Assembly (NCBI RefSeq): GCF_036173125.1
Contig: NZ_CP108054.1
Coordinates: 7,717,001 to 7,781,000, forward strand
Length of the DNA: 64,000 nucleotides
Source of the DNA: Streptomyces sp. NBC_00286
GTDB taxonomy: Bacteria; Actinomycetota; Actinomycetes; Streptomycetales; Streptomycetaceae
Direction: 5' to 3'
The notes beneath the pieces are model-generated. The model was not told the origin of the DNA. It searched no databases and was given only the letters and a program-made list of their open reading frames with translations. The translations under genes were made by a program, and so were the position numbers. Every line of letters starts with the position of its first letter. Position 1 is the stretch's first letter. Positions 43,631 to 52,722 of the stretch are shown here, in pieces.

Positions 43631-45148
43631 GTGACATTTCCGGGGCCGCCGCGACCGGTTCAGGTCTCCGCCACGGACCTGGCGGACCTCGCCGATCAGC
43701 TGGGTGTCACCGCCCCCGCTGCGGCCGAGGTCACGGGCATCACCCACGACTCCCGGGCCGTACGCCCGGGCGACCTCTATGCCGCGCTGCCCGGTGCCCG
43801 GCTGCACGGCGCCGACTTCGTGACGCAGGCCGCGGGCCTCGGTGCGGCGGCCGTGCTCACGGACCCGACCGGCGCCGAACGCGCCGCCGCGACCGGCCTT
43901 CCGGTCCTCGTCGTCGATAATCCGCGCGGACGGATGGGCGAACTGGCGGCCACGATCTACGGCCGCCCCGGCCGCGATCTCCTCCAGATCGGCATCACGG
44001 GCACCTCGGGCAAGACCACGACGGCGTACCTCATCGAGGGCGGCCTCAAGACGGTCCGTAGCACCGGACTCATCGGCACGGTCGAGACGCGTATCGGCGA
44101 CGAGCGCATCAAGTCGGAGCGGACGACTCCCGAGGCCACCGACCTCCAGGCGCTGTTCGCGGTGATGCGCGAGCGCGGCGTGGACGCGGTCGCCATGGAG
44201 GTGTCCAGCCACGCACTGGTCCTCGGCCGGGTCGACGGCTGTGTCTTCGACATCGCCGTCTTCACGAACCTCAGCCCGGAGCACATGGAGTTCCACTCCG
44301 ACATGGAGGACTACTTCGGGGCCAAGGCGCAGCTGTTCACGCCGAAACGCAGCCGTTTCGGCGTGGTCAACTTCGACGACGAGTACGGACGGAGGCTCAT
44401 CAAGGAATCCACCGTCCCTGTGATGACGTTTTCCGCCGAGGGACACCCGGACGCCGACTGGCGTGCCGAGGACGTCGAGGTCGGCCCGCTGGACTCGACG
44501 TTCGTCGCGATCGGCCCCAAGGGGGAGCGGATCAGCGCCAAGTCGCCGCTCGCGGGCCCCTTCAACGTCGCCAACACACTCGCCGCGATCGTCGCCCTGG
44601 CCGCAGCCGGGCTCGACGCCCAGACCGCGGCCGACGGCATCGCCGCCGTACCGGGTGTGCCGGGCCGCCTGGAACGCGTGGACGCCGGTCAGCCGTACCT
44701 CGCGGTCGTCGACTACGCGCACAAGACGGACGCCGTGGAATCGGTGCTGCGCGCCCTGCGCAAGGTCACCGAGGGCAAGATCCACATCGTGCTCGGCTGC
44801 GGCGGAGACCGCGACAAGTCCAAGCGGATGCCGATGGGCGCCGCCGCGGCCCGCCTCGCCGACACCGCCGTACTGACGTCGGACAACCCCCGCTCCGAGG
44901 ACCCCCTCGCGATCCTCGCCACCATGCTCGCGGGCGCCGCCGATGTGCCGGCGCACGAGCGCGGCGAGGTCGCGGTCTTCGAGGACCGGGCCGCCGCGAT
45001 CGCCGCGGCCGTCGCCCGCGCCGAACCCGGCGACACCGTGCTGGTCGCGGGCAAGGGCCACGAGCAGGGCCAGGACATCGCCGGGGTGGTCCGTCCCTTC
45101 GACGATCGCCAGGTGCTTCGCGAAGCTATCCAGAAGACCCAGGGATGA
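43631..45148 (+). CDS. murE: UDP-MurNAc-tripeptide synthetase
   Basis: Adds the third residue, LL-diaminopimelate in Streptomyces, to UDP-MurNAc-L-Ala-D-Glu. The 505-residue ligase shows THDSRAVRPGDLYAALPG, the ATP loop GITGTSGKTTTAYL, TTPEATDLQALF, EVSSHALVLGRVDG, FTNLSPEHMEFH, YAHKTDAVESVL and the diaminopimelate signature SDNPRSEDP. The start is ambiguous: GTG at 43631 matches the family N-terminus and follows AAGGG; GTG 43586 and GTG 43496 (AGGTGG upstream) would give extensions. The 184-bp gap after ftsI suggests an own promoter. Confidence 0.95.
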   Translation: MTFPGPPRPVQVSATDLADLADQLGVTAPAAAEVTGITHDSRAVRPGDLYAALPGARLHGADFVTQAAGLGAAAVLTDPTGAERAAATGLPVLVVDNPRGRMGELAATIYGRPGRDLLQIGITGTSGKTTTAYLIEGGLKTVRSTGLIGTVETRIGDERIKSERTTPEATDLQALFAVMRERGVDAVAMEVSSHALVLGRVDGCVFDIAVFTNLSPEHMEFHSDMEDYFGAKAQLFTPKRSRFGVVNFDDEYGRRLIKESTVPVMTFSAEGHPDADWRAEDVEVGPLDSTFVAIGPKGERISAKSPLAGPFNVANTLAAIVALAAAGLDAQTAADGIAAVPGVPGRLERVDAGQPYLAVVDYAHKTDAVESVLRALRKVTEGKIHIVLGCGGDRDKSKRMPMGAAAARLADTAVLTSDNPRSEDPLAILATMLAGAADVPAHERGEVAVFEDRAAAIAAAVARAEPGDTVLVAGKGHEQGQDIAGVVRPFDDRQVLREAIQKTQG

Positions 45149-45152
45149 ACTT

Positions 45153-46571
45153 GTGATCGCCCTCTCTCTCGCCGAGATCGCCTCAGTCGTCGGCGGGCAG
45201 ACGTACGACATATCGGATCCGTCGGTCCAGATCACCGGACCGGTCGTCAGGGACTCCCGAGAGGTGGAGCCAGGCAGCCTGTTCGTCGCCTTCGTGGGCG
45301 AGCGCGTGGACGGCCACGACTTCGCCGCACAGGTCGTCGAGGGGGGCGCCACCGCCGTACTGGCGTCCCGGCCCGTCGGTGTGCCCGCGATCGTCGTGGA
45401 CGACGTCCAGGCGGCCCTCGGAGCCCTCGCCCGCCATGTCGTCGAGCGGCTCGGCGCGACCCTCGTGGCCCTCACCGGCTCCGCCGGCAAGACCAGCACC
45501 AAGGACCTGATCGCGCAGGTACTCCGGCGCAAAGCCCCGACCGTGTTCACACCGGGCTCGCTCAACAACGAGATCGGGCTGCCCCTCACCGCGCTCAGCG
45601 CCACCGAGGAGACGAGGTTCCTCGTCCTGGAGATGGGCGCCCGCGGTATCGGCCACATCCGCTACCTCGCGGGACTGACCCCGCCGAAGATCGGCCTCGT
45701 CCTGAACGTCGGCACCGCCCACATCGGCGAGTTCGGCGGACGCGAGCAGATCGCCCAGGCCAAGGGCGAGCTGGTGGAGGCGCTCCCCGAAGAGGGCGCC
45801 GCGATTCTCAACGCCGACGATCCCCTCGTACGCGCCATGGCATCCCGTACGAAGGCCCGCGTGATCCTCTTCGGCGAGTCCGGCGAAGCGGACGTACGGG
45901 CCGAGAACGTGCGGCTCACGGAGAGCGGGCAGCCCGCGTTCAGGCTTCACACACCCTCCGGTGCGAGTGATGTGACCATGCGCCTGTACGGTGAGCACCA
46001 CGTGTCGAACGCGCTCGCCGCGGCCGCCGTCGCCCATGAGTTGGGCATGTCCGCAGACGAGATCGCCGTCGCGCTCTCCGAGGCGGGCTCCCTCTCCCGC
46101 TGGCGGATGGAGGTCACCGAGCGCCCGGACGGCGTGACGGTCGTCAACGACGCCTACAACGCGAACCCCGAATCCATGCGGGCGGCCCTGCGTGCGCTGG
46201 CTGCCATGGGCGGAGCCTCACGGGCAAGGGGGGGCCGGACCTGGGCGGTGCTCGGCAAGATGGCCGAGCTCGGGGACGAGGCGCTCGCCGAGCACGACGC
46301 GGTCGGACGGCTCGCCGTCCGGCTCAACGTCAGCAAGCTCGTCGCGGTCGGGGGCAGGGAAGCGTCCTGGCTCCAACTGGGCGCATATAACGAGGGTTCG
46401 TGGGGTGAGGAGTCGGTGCACGTGTCCGACGCACAGGCGGCTGTCGACCTGTTGCGCAATGAGCTGCGCCCGGGGGACGTCGTGCTCGTGAAGGCATCCA
46501 GATCGGTGGGGCTCGAGTGGGTGGCTCAGGCGCTGCTCGAGGGTGCCGAGGGTGAGGTCGCCGCCCGATGA
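45153..46571 (+). CDS. murF: UDP-MurNAc-pentapeptide synthetase
   Basis: Adds D-Ala-D-Ala to the UDP-MurNAc tripeptide. The 472-residue protein begins VIALSLAEIASVVGG and has VRDSREVEPGSLFVAFVG, the ATP loop LTGSAGKTSTKDL, FTPGSLNNEIGLPL, EMGARGIGHIRYLA, NVGTAHIGEFG and VVNDAYNANPESM. GTG at 45153 lies 4 bp after the murE stop. Its end overlaps mraY as ATGA. Confidence 0.96.
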   Translation: MIALSLAEIASVVGGQTYDISDPSVQITGPVVRDSREVEPGSLFVAFVGERVDGHDFAAQVVEGGATAVLASRPVGVPAIVVDDVQAALGALARHVVERLGATLVALTGSAGKTSTKDLIAQVLRRKAPTVFTPGSLNNEIGLPLTALSATEETRFLVLEMGARGIGHIRYLAGLTPPKIGLVLNVGTAHIGEFGGREQIAQAKGELVEALPEEGAAILNADDPLVRAMASRTKARVILFGESGEADVRAENVRLTESGQPAFRLHTPSGASDVTMRLYGEHHVSNALAAAAVAHELGMSADEIAVALSEAGSLSRWRMEVTERPDGVTVVNDAYNANPESMRAALRALAAMGGASRARGGRTWAVLGKMAELGDEALAEHDAVGRLAVRLNVSKLVAVGGREASWLQLGAYNEGSWGEESVHVSDAQAAVDLLRNELRPGDVVLVKASRSVGLEWVAQALLEGAEGEVAAR

Positions 46572-47641
46572 TGAACCAGATCCTGTTCTCGGGAGTCATC
46601 GGCCTGTTCCTGACTCTCGTGGGCACCCCGCTGCTGATCAAACTCCTCGCCCGCAAGGGCTACGGCCAGTACATCCGCGACGACGGCCCGCGCGAGCACC
46701 ACGCCAAGCGCGGTACGCCGACCATGGGCGGCATCGCCTTCATCCTGGCCACGATCATCGCGTACTTCCTCAGCAAGGTGATCACCGGAAAGCCGCCGAC
46801 GTTCTCCGGGGTGCTGGTGCTCGGACTGATGGGCGGCATGGGCCTGGTCGGCTTCCTCGACGACTACATCAAGATCGTCAAGCGGAGGTCGCTCGGTCTG
46901 CGGGCCAAGGCCAAGATGGCCGGCCAGCTGATCGTCGGCATCAGCTTCGCCGTGCTCTCGCTGCAGTTCGCGGACAGCCGGGGCCAGACACCGGCCTCCA
47001 CGAAGCTCTCCTTCGTACAGGACTTCGGCTGGACCATCGGCCCGGTGCTGTTCGTGGTCTGGGCGCTGTTCATGATCCTCGCCATGTCGAACGGCGTGAA
47101 CCTCACCGACGGTCTCGACGGCCTCGCCACCGGCGCCTCCGTCATGGTCTTCGGCGCCTATACGTTCATCGGCGTCTGGCAGTTCCAGGAGTCCTGCGCC
47201 AACGGGGACACGCTGACCAACCCGACCGCCTGCTTCGAAGTACGCGATCCACTCGACCTCGCGGTCGTCGCCTCCGCACTGATGGGCGCCTGCTTCGGCT
47301 TCCTGTGGTGGAACACCTCACCCGCCAAGATCTTCATGGGCGACACCGGCTCGCTGGCGCTCGGCGGCGCGCTCGCCGGACTCGCCATCTGCTCCCGCAC
47401 CGAGCTGTTGCTCGCGCTGCTCGGCGGTCTCTTCGTCCTGATCACCATGTCGGTCGTCATCCAGGTCGGCTCCTTCCGGCTGACCGGGAAGCGCGTCTTC
47501 CGCATGGCACCCCTCCAGCACCACTTCGAACTCAAGGGGTGGTCCGAAGTCCTTGTCGTGGTCCGCTTCTGGATCATCCAGGGCATGTGCGTGATCGTGG
47601 GTCTGGGTCTCTTCTACGCAGGGTGGGCAGCCGACAAGTGA
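46568..47641 (+). CDS. mraY: Phospho-MurNAc-pentapeptide translocase
   Basis: Transfers phospho-MurNAc-pentapeptide to undecaprenyl phosphate to form lipid I at the inner face of the membrane. The 357-residue protein has about ten transmembrane segments and the conserved cytoplasmic loops GTPTMGGIAFI, GFLDDYIKI (catalytic aspartates), SNGVNLTDGLDGLA, MGDTGSLALGG and FRMAPLQHHFELKGW. Two ATGs (46568, 46571) overlap the murF stop. Its own stop overlaps the murD GTG, so murE to murD are tightly coupled. Confidence 0.96.
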   Translation: MMNQILFSGVIGLFLTLVGTPLLIKLLARKGYGQYIRDDGPREHHAKRGTPTMGGIAFILATIIAYFLSKVITGKPPTFSGVLVLGLMGGMGLVGFLDDYIKIVKRRSLGLRAKAKMAGQLIVGISFAVLSLQFADSRGQTPASTKLSFVQDFGWTIGPVLFVVWALFMILAMSNGVNLTDGLDGLATGASVMVFGAYTFIGVWQFQESCANGDTLTNPTACFEVRDPLDLAVVASALMGACFGFLWWNTSPAKIFMGDTGSLALGGALAGLAICSRTELLLALLGGLFVLITMSVVIQVGSFRLTGKRVFRMAPLQHHFELKGWSEVLVVVRFWIIQGMCVIVGLGLFYAGWAADK

Positions 47642-49059
47642 CCACTTGGCAGGGCCGGAACATCACCGTCGCCGGCCTCGGCGTGAGCGGCATCAGCGCC
47701 GCCCGCGCCCTGGCCGGCCTCGGCGCGTCCGTCACGGTCGTCGACGGGGGCGCCTCCCCGGCACTCCGGGAGCGGGCCGACTCCCTTGAGACAGAGGGCA
47801 TTTCGGTACGTCTCGGAGACGCCGAGAACCTTCCCGAGGGCACCGACCTCGTGGTCACCTCGCCGGGCTGGAAGCCCACCTCACCGCTCTTCGCCGCGGC
47901 CGAGAAGGCAGGCGTGGACGTGGTCGGCGACGTGGAGATCGCCTGGCTGCTGCGTGGCCCGGATGCCGCGCCCTGGCTCGCCGTCACGGGCACCAACGGC
48001 AAGACCACCACCACGCAGATGCTCGCGTCGATCCTGAGCGCCGCGGGCCTGCGTACGGCCGCCGTCGGCAACATCGGCACGCCGATCATCGATGTCGTGC
48101 TGAGCGAGGAACCGTACAGCGATCTCGATGTACTCGCCGTCGAACTCTCCAGCTACCAACTGCACTGGGCGCCCTCCCTGCGCGCCCACTCCGCCGTCGT
48201 GCTCAACATCGCGCCCGACCACCTCGACTGGCACGGCTCCATGGAGGCGTACGCCGCCGACAAGGGCCGTATCTACGAGGGCAATCGGGTCGCCTGCGTC
48301 TACAACGTCGCGGACAAGGCCACCGAGGACCTGGTGCGCGCTGCGGACGTCGAGGAGGGCTGCCGGGCGATCGGCTTCACGCTGGGTACGCCCGGGCCGT
48401 CCCAACTCGGCGTCGTGGAGGGCCTGCTGGTCGACCGCGCCTTCGTCGAGGACCGGCACAAGCAGGCCCAGGAACTCGCGGAGGTCGGCGACGTCCAGCC
48501 GCCCGCCCCGCACAACATCGCCAACGCCCTTGCGGCGGCGGCCCTTGCGCGCGCCTACGGAGTACCCGCCGCGGCCGTACGAGACGGGCTGCGGGCCTTC
48601 CGTCCGGACGCGCACCGCATCCAGCACATCGCCGACGTCGGCGGGGTCGCCTACATCGACGACTCCAAGGCCACCAACACCCATGCCGCGGAAGCCTCAT
48701 TGGCGGCGTACGAATCGATCGTGTGGATCGCCGGAGGGCTCGCCAAGGGCGCGACCTTCGACGAACTGGTCGCCAAGTCGGCAAAGCGACTCCGGGGCGT
48801 CGTCCTGTTCGGTGCCGACCGGGCCCTGATCCGGCAGGCGCTGGCGCGACACGCGCCCGAAGTACCGGTCGTCGACCTCGACCGGACCGACACTGGGGCG
48901 ATGTTCGAGGCCGTCCAGGAGGCGACGCGGCTCGCCCGCGCGGGAGACACGGTGCTCATGGCTCCCGCCTGTGCCTCCATGGACATGTTCACCAACTACA
49001 ACCAGCGCGGCGACATGTTCGCGGAGGCCGTCCGCGAACTCGGCGCCGCGAGCGCCTGA
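47638..49059 (+). CDS. murD: UDP-MurNAc-L-Ala:D-Glu ligase
   Basis: Adds D-glutamate to UDP-MurNAc-L-Ala. The 473-residue ligase has an N-terminal Rossmann part (ITVAGLGVSGISAARALAGL), VVTSPGWKP, the ATP loop AVTGTNGKTTTTQML, AVGNIGTP, VELSSYQLH, NIAPDHLDWHGSM, HNIANALAAAAL, YIDDSKATNTHA and MAPACASMDMF. GTG at 47638 overlaps the mraY stop. The gene order is as in other actinobacteria, but murC is not found downstream of murG here. Confidence 0.96.
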   Translation: MTTWQGRNITVAGLGVSGISAARALAGLGASVTVVDGGASPALRERADSLETEGISVRLGDAENLPEGTDLVVTSPGWKPTSPLFAAAEKAGVDVVGDVEIAWLLRGPDAAPWLAVTGTNGKTTTTQMLASILSAAGLRTAAVGNIGTPIIDVVLSEEPYSDLDVLAVELSSYQLHWAPSLRAHSAVVLNIAPDHLDWHGSMEAYAADKGRIYEGNRVACVYNVADKATEDLVRAADVEEGCRAIGFTLGTPGPSQLGVVEGLLVDRAFVEDRHKQAQELAEVGDVQPPAPHNIANALAAAALARAYGVPAAAVRDGLRAFRPDAHRIQHIADVGGVAYIDDSKATNTHAAEASLAAYESIVWIAGGLAKGATFDELVAKSAKRLRGVVLFGADRALIRQALARHAPEVPVVDLDRTDTGAMFEAVQEATRLARAGDTVLMAPACASMDMFTNYNQRGDMFAEAVRELGAASA

Positions 49060-49134
49060 CTCGGCTGCTGCCGCACCGGGAGGCGCCCCGGTACCTCTGG
49101 GAGGGACGCGTGACGCCATCGTGGCCGGTGCATC

Positions 49135-50511
49135 GTGGGCCGCTGGGCGGTGCCGATGCCGAGTAACCGCACCGGTCGGCCCGCCGCCCCGCGCGCCACC
49201 GCGCGCCCCGCCGTCGCCCCTCCGCCGAGCGACAACCCCGTACGCCGCCTCTACACGCGTGCGCGCCGTGCCTGGGACCGGCCGCTGACCGCGTACTACC
49301 TGATCCTCGGCAGCAGCATGCTGATCACTGTGCTGGGGATCGTGATGGTGTACTCGGCCTCCCAGATCAAGGCGCTGCAACTGTCGCTGCCGGGAACGTA
49401 CTTCTTCCGGAAGCAGTTCCTGGCCGCCGTGCTGGGCACGATCCTGCTGCTGATCGCCTCGCGGATGCCGTCCAAGCTGCACCGCGCGCTGGCGTATCCG
49501 ATGCTCCTGGGCTCGGTCTTCCTGATGGTCCTGGTGCAGATCCCGGGGATAGGGGTCGCGGTGAACGGCAACCAGAACTGGATCTCCGTCGGCGGCCCGT
49601 TCCAGCTCCAGCCCAGTGAGTTCGGCAAGCTCGCGCTCGTGCTGTGGGGCGCCGATCTGCTCGCCCGCAAGCAGGACAAGCGGCTGTTGACCCAGTGGAA
49701 GCACATGCTGGTGCCGCTCGTGCCGGTGGCCTTCATGCTGCTCGGCCTGATCATGCTCGGCGGCGACATGGGCACGGCGATCATCCTCACCGCGATCCTG
49801 TTCGGGCTGCTCTGGCTGGCAGGAGCCCCGACGCGGCTCTTCGCGGGCGTACTGGCCATCGCCGGGACGCTCGGCTTGATGCTGATCACGACCAGCCCGA
49901 ACCGTATGGCGCGGCTGGGCTGCATCGGCGCCACCGAGCCCGGACCGAACGACACCTGCTGGCAGGCCGTGCACGGAATCTACGCCCTCGCCTCCGGCGG
50001 AATTTTCGGTTCCGGCCTCGGTGCGAGCGTGGAGAAATGGGGCCAACTCCCGGAAGCACACACGGACTTCATCTTCGCCATCACCGGGGAGGAACTGGGC
50101 CTGGCGGGGACGCTGTCGGTACTCGCCCTCTTCGCGGCTCTAGGCTATGCGGGTATCCGCGTGGCCGGACGCACGGAGGACCCCTTCGTGAGGTACGCCG
50201 CGGGTGGCGTGACCACCTGGATCACGGCCCAGGCCGTGATCAACATCGGTGCGGTGCTCGGCCTGCTGCCGATCGCCGGAGTCCCGCTCCCGCTGTTCTC
50301 CTACGGGGGTTCCGCTTTGCTGCCGACCATGTTCGCCATCGGGCTCCTGATCGCCTTCGCGCGGGAGGATCCCGCTGCGCGGATGGCGCTTGCGATGCGA
50401 CAACCACGCTTTGGTAGAAAGCGGGCTGGAGGTTCCGGAACCACTCGGAGACCTCGGAGCTGGAACACGATGCGACGGCGCGCTTCGGCGCGTTCGTCCG
50501 GAGAGCGGTGA
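49135..50511 (+). CDS. ftsW: Septal peptidoglycan glycosyltransferase FtsW
   Basis: SEDS-family polymerase that builds septal glycan strands from lipid II with its partner FtsI. The 458-residue protein has about ten membrane spans after a 45-residue basic, Pro-rich cytoplasmic N-terminus, with the signature GNQNWISVGGPFQLQPSEFG, catalytic-region GGDMGTA, LPEAHTDFIFAITGEELG and PLPLFSYGGSALLPTMFAIG. The start is unclear: GTG 49135, GTG 49150 or ATG 49156; none has a strong RBS. A short ORF (49110-49166) with GGGAGGG upstream overlaps the start region. Confidence 0.94.
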   Translation: MGRWAVPMPSNRTGRPAAPRATARPAVAPPPSDNPVRRLYTRARRAWDRPLTAYYLILGSSMLITVLGIVMVYSASQIKALQLSLPGTYFFRKQFLAAVLGTILLLIASRMPSKLHRALAYPMLLGSVFLMVLVQIPGIGVAVNGNQNWISVGGPFQLQPSEFGKLALVLWGADLLARKQDKRLLTQWKHMLVPLVPVAFMLLGLIMLGGDMGTAIILTAILFGLLWLAGAPTRLFAGVLAIAGTLGLMLITTSPNRMARLGCIGATEPGPNDTCWQAVHGIYALASGGIFGSGLGASVEKWGQLPEAHTDFIFAITGEELGLAGTLSVLALFAALGYAGIRVAGRTEDPFVRYAAGGVTTWITAQAVINIGAVLGLLPIAGVPLPLFSYGGSALLPTMFAIGLLIAFAREDPAARMALAMRQPRFGRKRAGGSGTTRRPRSWNTMRRRASARSSGER

Positions 50512-50517
50512 ATTTCG

Positions 50518-51606
50518 GTGCATGTCGTACTCGCCGGTGGAGGGACCGCCGGCCACATCGAGCCCGCGCTCGCCCTCGCGGACGCCCTGCGCAGGCAGGA
50601 CCCGACCGTGGGCATCACGGCCCTGGGCACGGAGCGCGGACTCGAGACCCGGCTCGTACCCGAGCGGGGCTATGAACTCGCGCTGATCCCCGCCGTCCCG
50701 CTGCCCCGCAAACCCACCCCCGAGCTGATCACCGTCCCCGGGCGGCTGCGCGGCACGATCAAGGCGGCCGAGCAGATCCTGGAGCGCACCAAGGCCGACG
50801 CCGTCGTCGGCTTCGGCGGCTATGTCGCCCTGCCCGGCTACCTCGCGGCCAAGCGCCTCGGCGTCCCGATCATCGTCCACGAGGCGAACGCCCGGCCCGG
50901 CCTGGCCAACAAGATCGGTTCGCGGTACGCGGCCCAGGTCGCCGTCTCGACTCCGGACAGCAAGCTCCGCGGTGCCCGCTACATCGGCATCCCGCTGCGC
51001 CGCTCCATCTCGACCCTCGACCGTGCCGCCATGCGCCCCGAGGCCCGCGCCGCCTTCGGGCTCGACCCGAACCTGCCGACCCTGCTGGTCTCCGGCGGCT
51101 CGCAGGGCGCCCGCCGCCTCAACGAGGTGGTCCAGCAGGTCGCCCCGTACCTCCAGCAGGCCGGCATCCAGGTCCTGCACGCGGTCGGCCCCAAGAACGA
51201 ACTGCCGCAGGTCCAGCAGATGCCGGGGATGCCCCCGTACATCCCGGTACCGTACGTGGACCGGATGGATCTCGCGTACGCCGCGGCCGACATGATGCTC
51301 TGCCGGGCGGGCGCGATGACCGTCGCCGAACTCGCCGCCGTCGGACTGCCCGCCGCCTACGTCCCGCTGCCGATCGGCAACGGCGAACAGCGGCTGAACG
51401 CCCAGCCGGTGGTCAAGGCCGGCGGCGGACTCCTCGTCGACGACGCGGAACTGACGCCCCAGTGGGTTCAGTCCAACGTCCTGCCCGTGCTCGCGGATCC
51501 GCACCGGCTGTTCGAGATGTCCCGGGCCGCCGCCGAGTTCGGCCGCCGGGACGCCGACGAACTGCTCGTCGGGATGGTGTACGAGGCGATCGCGTCACGC
51601 CGCTAG
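50518..51606 (+). CDS. murG: Lipid II synthase MurG
   Basis: Transfers GlcNAc from UDP-GlcNAc to lipid I, completing lipid II at the inner membrane face. The 362-residue GT-B enzyme starts [20 protein letters not shown] (acceptor-side glycine loop), has [39 protein letters not shown] and the UDP-GlcNAc site [20 protein letters not shown] and [11 protein letters not shown] at 50518 lies 6 bp after the ftsW stop. Confidence 0.96.
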   Translation: MHVVLAGGGTAGHIEPALALADALRRQDPTVGITALGTERGLETRLVPERGYELALIPAVPLPRKPTPELITVPGRLRGTIKAAEQILERTKADAVVGFGGYVALPGYLAAKRLGVPIIVHEANARPGLANKIGSRYAAQVAVSTPDSKLRGARYIGIPLRRSISTLDRAAMRPEARAAFGLDPNLPTLLVSGGSQGARRLNEVVQQVAPYLQQAGIQVLHAVGPKNELPQVQQMPGMPPYIPVPYVDRMDLAYAAADMMLCRAGAMTVAELAAVGLPAAYVPLPIGNGEQRLNAQPVVKAGGGLLVDDAELTPQWVQSNVLPVLADPHRLFEMSRAAAEFGRRDADELLVGMVYEAIASRR

Positions 51607-51629
51607 CGCGTGACAGAAGGCAGGAGAGC

Positions 51630-52436
51630 GTGGCCGGACCGACGACCGCAGAACGCGGCGACCGCGAGAGACTTCGGTCCGGCCCGCCCCGGCCGCCCCG
51701 CCTCAGGGGGCTGCCCCGGCCTCGTACGCTCCTCGTGCTGCTCGTCTGCGTCGTACTCCTCGCCGTGGGCGGCGTCTGGGTGCTCTACGGCTCGGCGTGG
51801 CTGCGTGCGGAGCGCGTATCGCCTTCGGGGATGCGAGTCCTGACGGAAGAGCAGGTGCTCGAGGCGGCGGACGTACCGGTCGGATCGCCGTTGATTTCCA
51901 TCGACACCGAGGCGATTGAGGCAAGACTGCGGCGGAAATTGCCCCGAATTGACTCGGTTGATGTCATCCGTTCCTGGCCCGACGGAATCGGGCTGAAAGT
52001 GAAAGAACGCACTCCGGTTCTGATGGTGAAAAAAGGTGGAAACTTCGTAGAAGTGGACGCCAAGGGGGTGCGATATGCGACGGTTCCACGCGCTCCGAAG
52101 GGCGTACCGGAACTGAAATTGACGGCGCCTCAGTCCCCCTCCGGAACCTCGCAGTCCGCGAGCCTGAGACGCTTCGGAACGGGCCGGCTGGTGCGTGAGG
52201 CGGTGCGCGTCGCGGGTGCCCTTCCGGCCGCCGTCGCGCGTGAGACCCGTACCGTCAAGGTCCGTTCGTACGACTCCATCTCGCTGGAGTTGAGCGGAAA
52301 CCGGACCGTCGCGTGGGGCAGCGCCGAGAAGGGTCGCGCCAAGGCGAGAACGCTGACCGCTCTGTTGAAAGCCGCATCCGACGCAAGGCACTTCGATGTC
52401 AGCGTTCCCACCGCCCCTGCGTCATCAGGGAGTTGA
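51630..52436 (+). CDS. ftsQ: Cell division protein FtsQ (DivIB)
   Basis: A 268-residue bitopic divisome protein that links FtsL and DivIC. After a Pro/Arg-rich cytoplasmic tail there is one membrane span (about 36-55, TLLVLLVCVVLLAVGGVWVL), a POTRA domain (VSPSGMRVLTEEQVLEAADV, PRIDSVDVIRSWPDGIGLKV) and an FtsQ beta domain (VEVDAKGVRYATV, VKVRSYDSISLELSGNRTVAW). GTG at 51630 follows GGCAGGAGAG. murC, which lies before ftsQ in mycobacteria, is missing, and only 23 bp separate murG from ftsQ. Confidence 0.94.
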   Translation: MAGPTTAERGDRERLRSGPPRPPRLRGLPRPRTLLVLLVCVVLLAVGGVWVLYGSAWLRAERVSPSGMRVLTEEQVLEAADVPVGSPLISIDTEAIEARLRRKLPRIDSVDVIRSWPDGIGLKVKERTPVLMVKKGGNFVEVDAKGVRYATVPRAPKGVPELKLTAPQSPSGTSQSASLRRFGTGRLVREAVRVAGALPAAVARETRTVKVRSYDSISLELSGNRTVAWGSAEKGRAKARTLTALLKAASDARHFDVSVPTAPASSGS

Positions 52437-52464
52437 CGCACATACGCGCAGGCCAGCACCCTGG

Positions 52465-52626
52465 TTGGGCAGTGCTACGGCTGATCACATAGGGTGAAAA
52501 GAAAAACGGGAGGTTCGGCGTGTTCGTTGAACGCGCGCCACTTGTCGACTTAGTGTCCTGTTCGGAAGGGTCAGACGAAAACCAGCAACGGACACACTGG
52601 TAACCCTAAACTTCAGCGTTAGGGTT
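52465..52626 (+). promoter_or_regulatory. ftsZ promoter region
   Basis: The 286-bp ftsQ-ftsZ gap holds several promoter-like pairs: TTGGGC (52465-52470) with TAGGGT (52490-52495, 19-nt spacer); TTGAAC (52527-52532) with TAGTGT (52551-52556, 18-nt spacer); and a perfect inverted repeat AACCCTAA (52602-52609) and TTAGGGTT (52619-52626), which puts a TAGGGT -10-like hexamer on both strands. A GACAC word at 52591 is the core bound by WhiA. Multiple ftsZ promoters, one induced for sporulation, are known in Streptomyces coelicolor; I cannot match them one to one. Confidence 0.55.
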
Positions 52627-52722
52627 CGGGTCGGCGTTCGGACCGTCCCATTCGGCATCAGTCGTCGGATCGCGGGCAACCGCGAGGCGGCGACACGTAA
52701 CTCGAGGCGAGAGGCCTTCGAC

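Noticed and set aside
49110..49166. Annotating the 18-codon frame before ftsW as a gene
   Set aside because: It has a good RBS but no conservation evidence; reported only as an observation.
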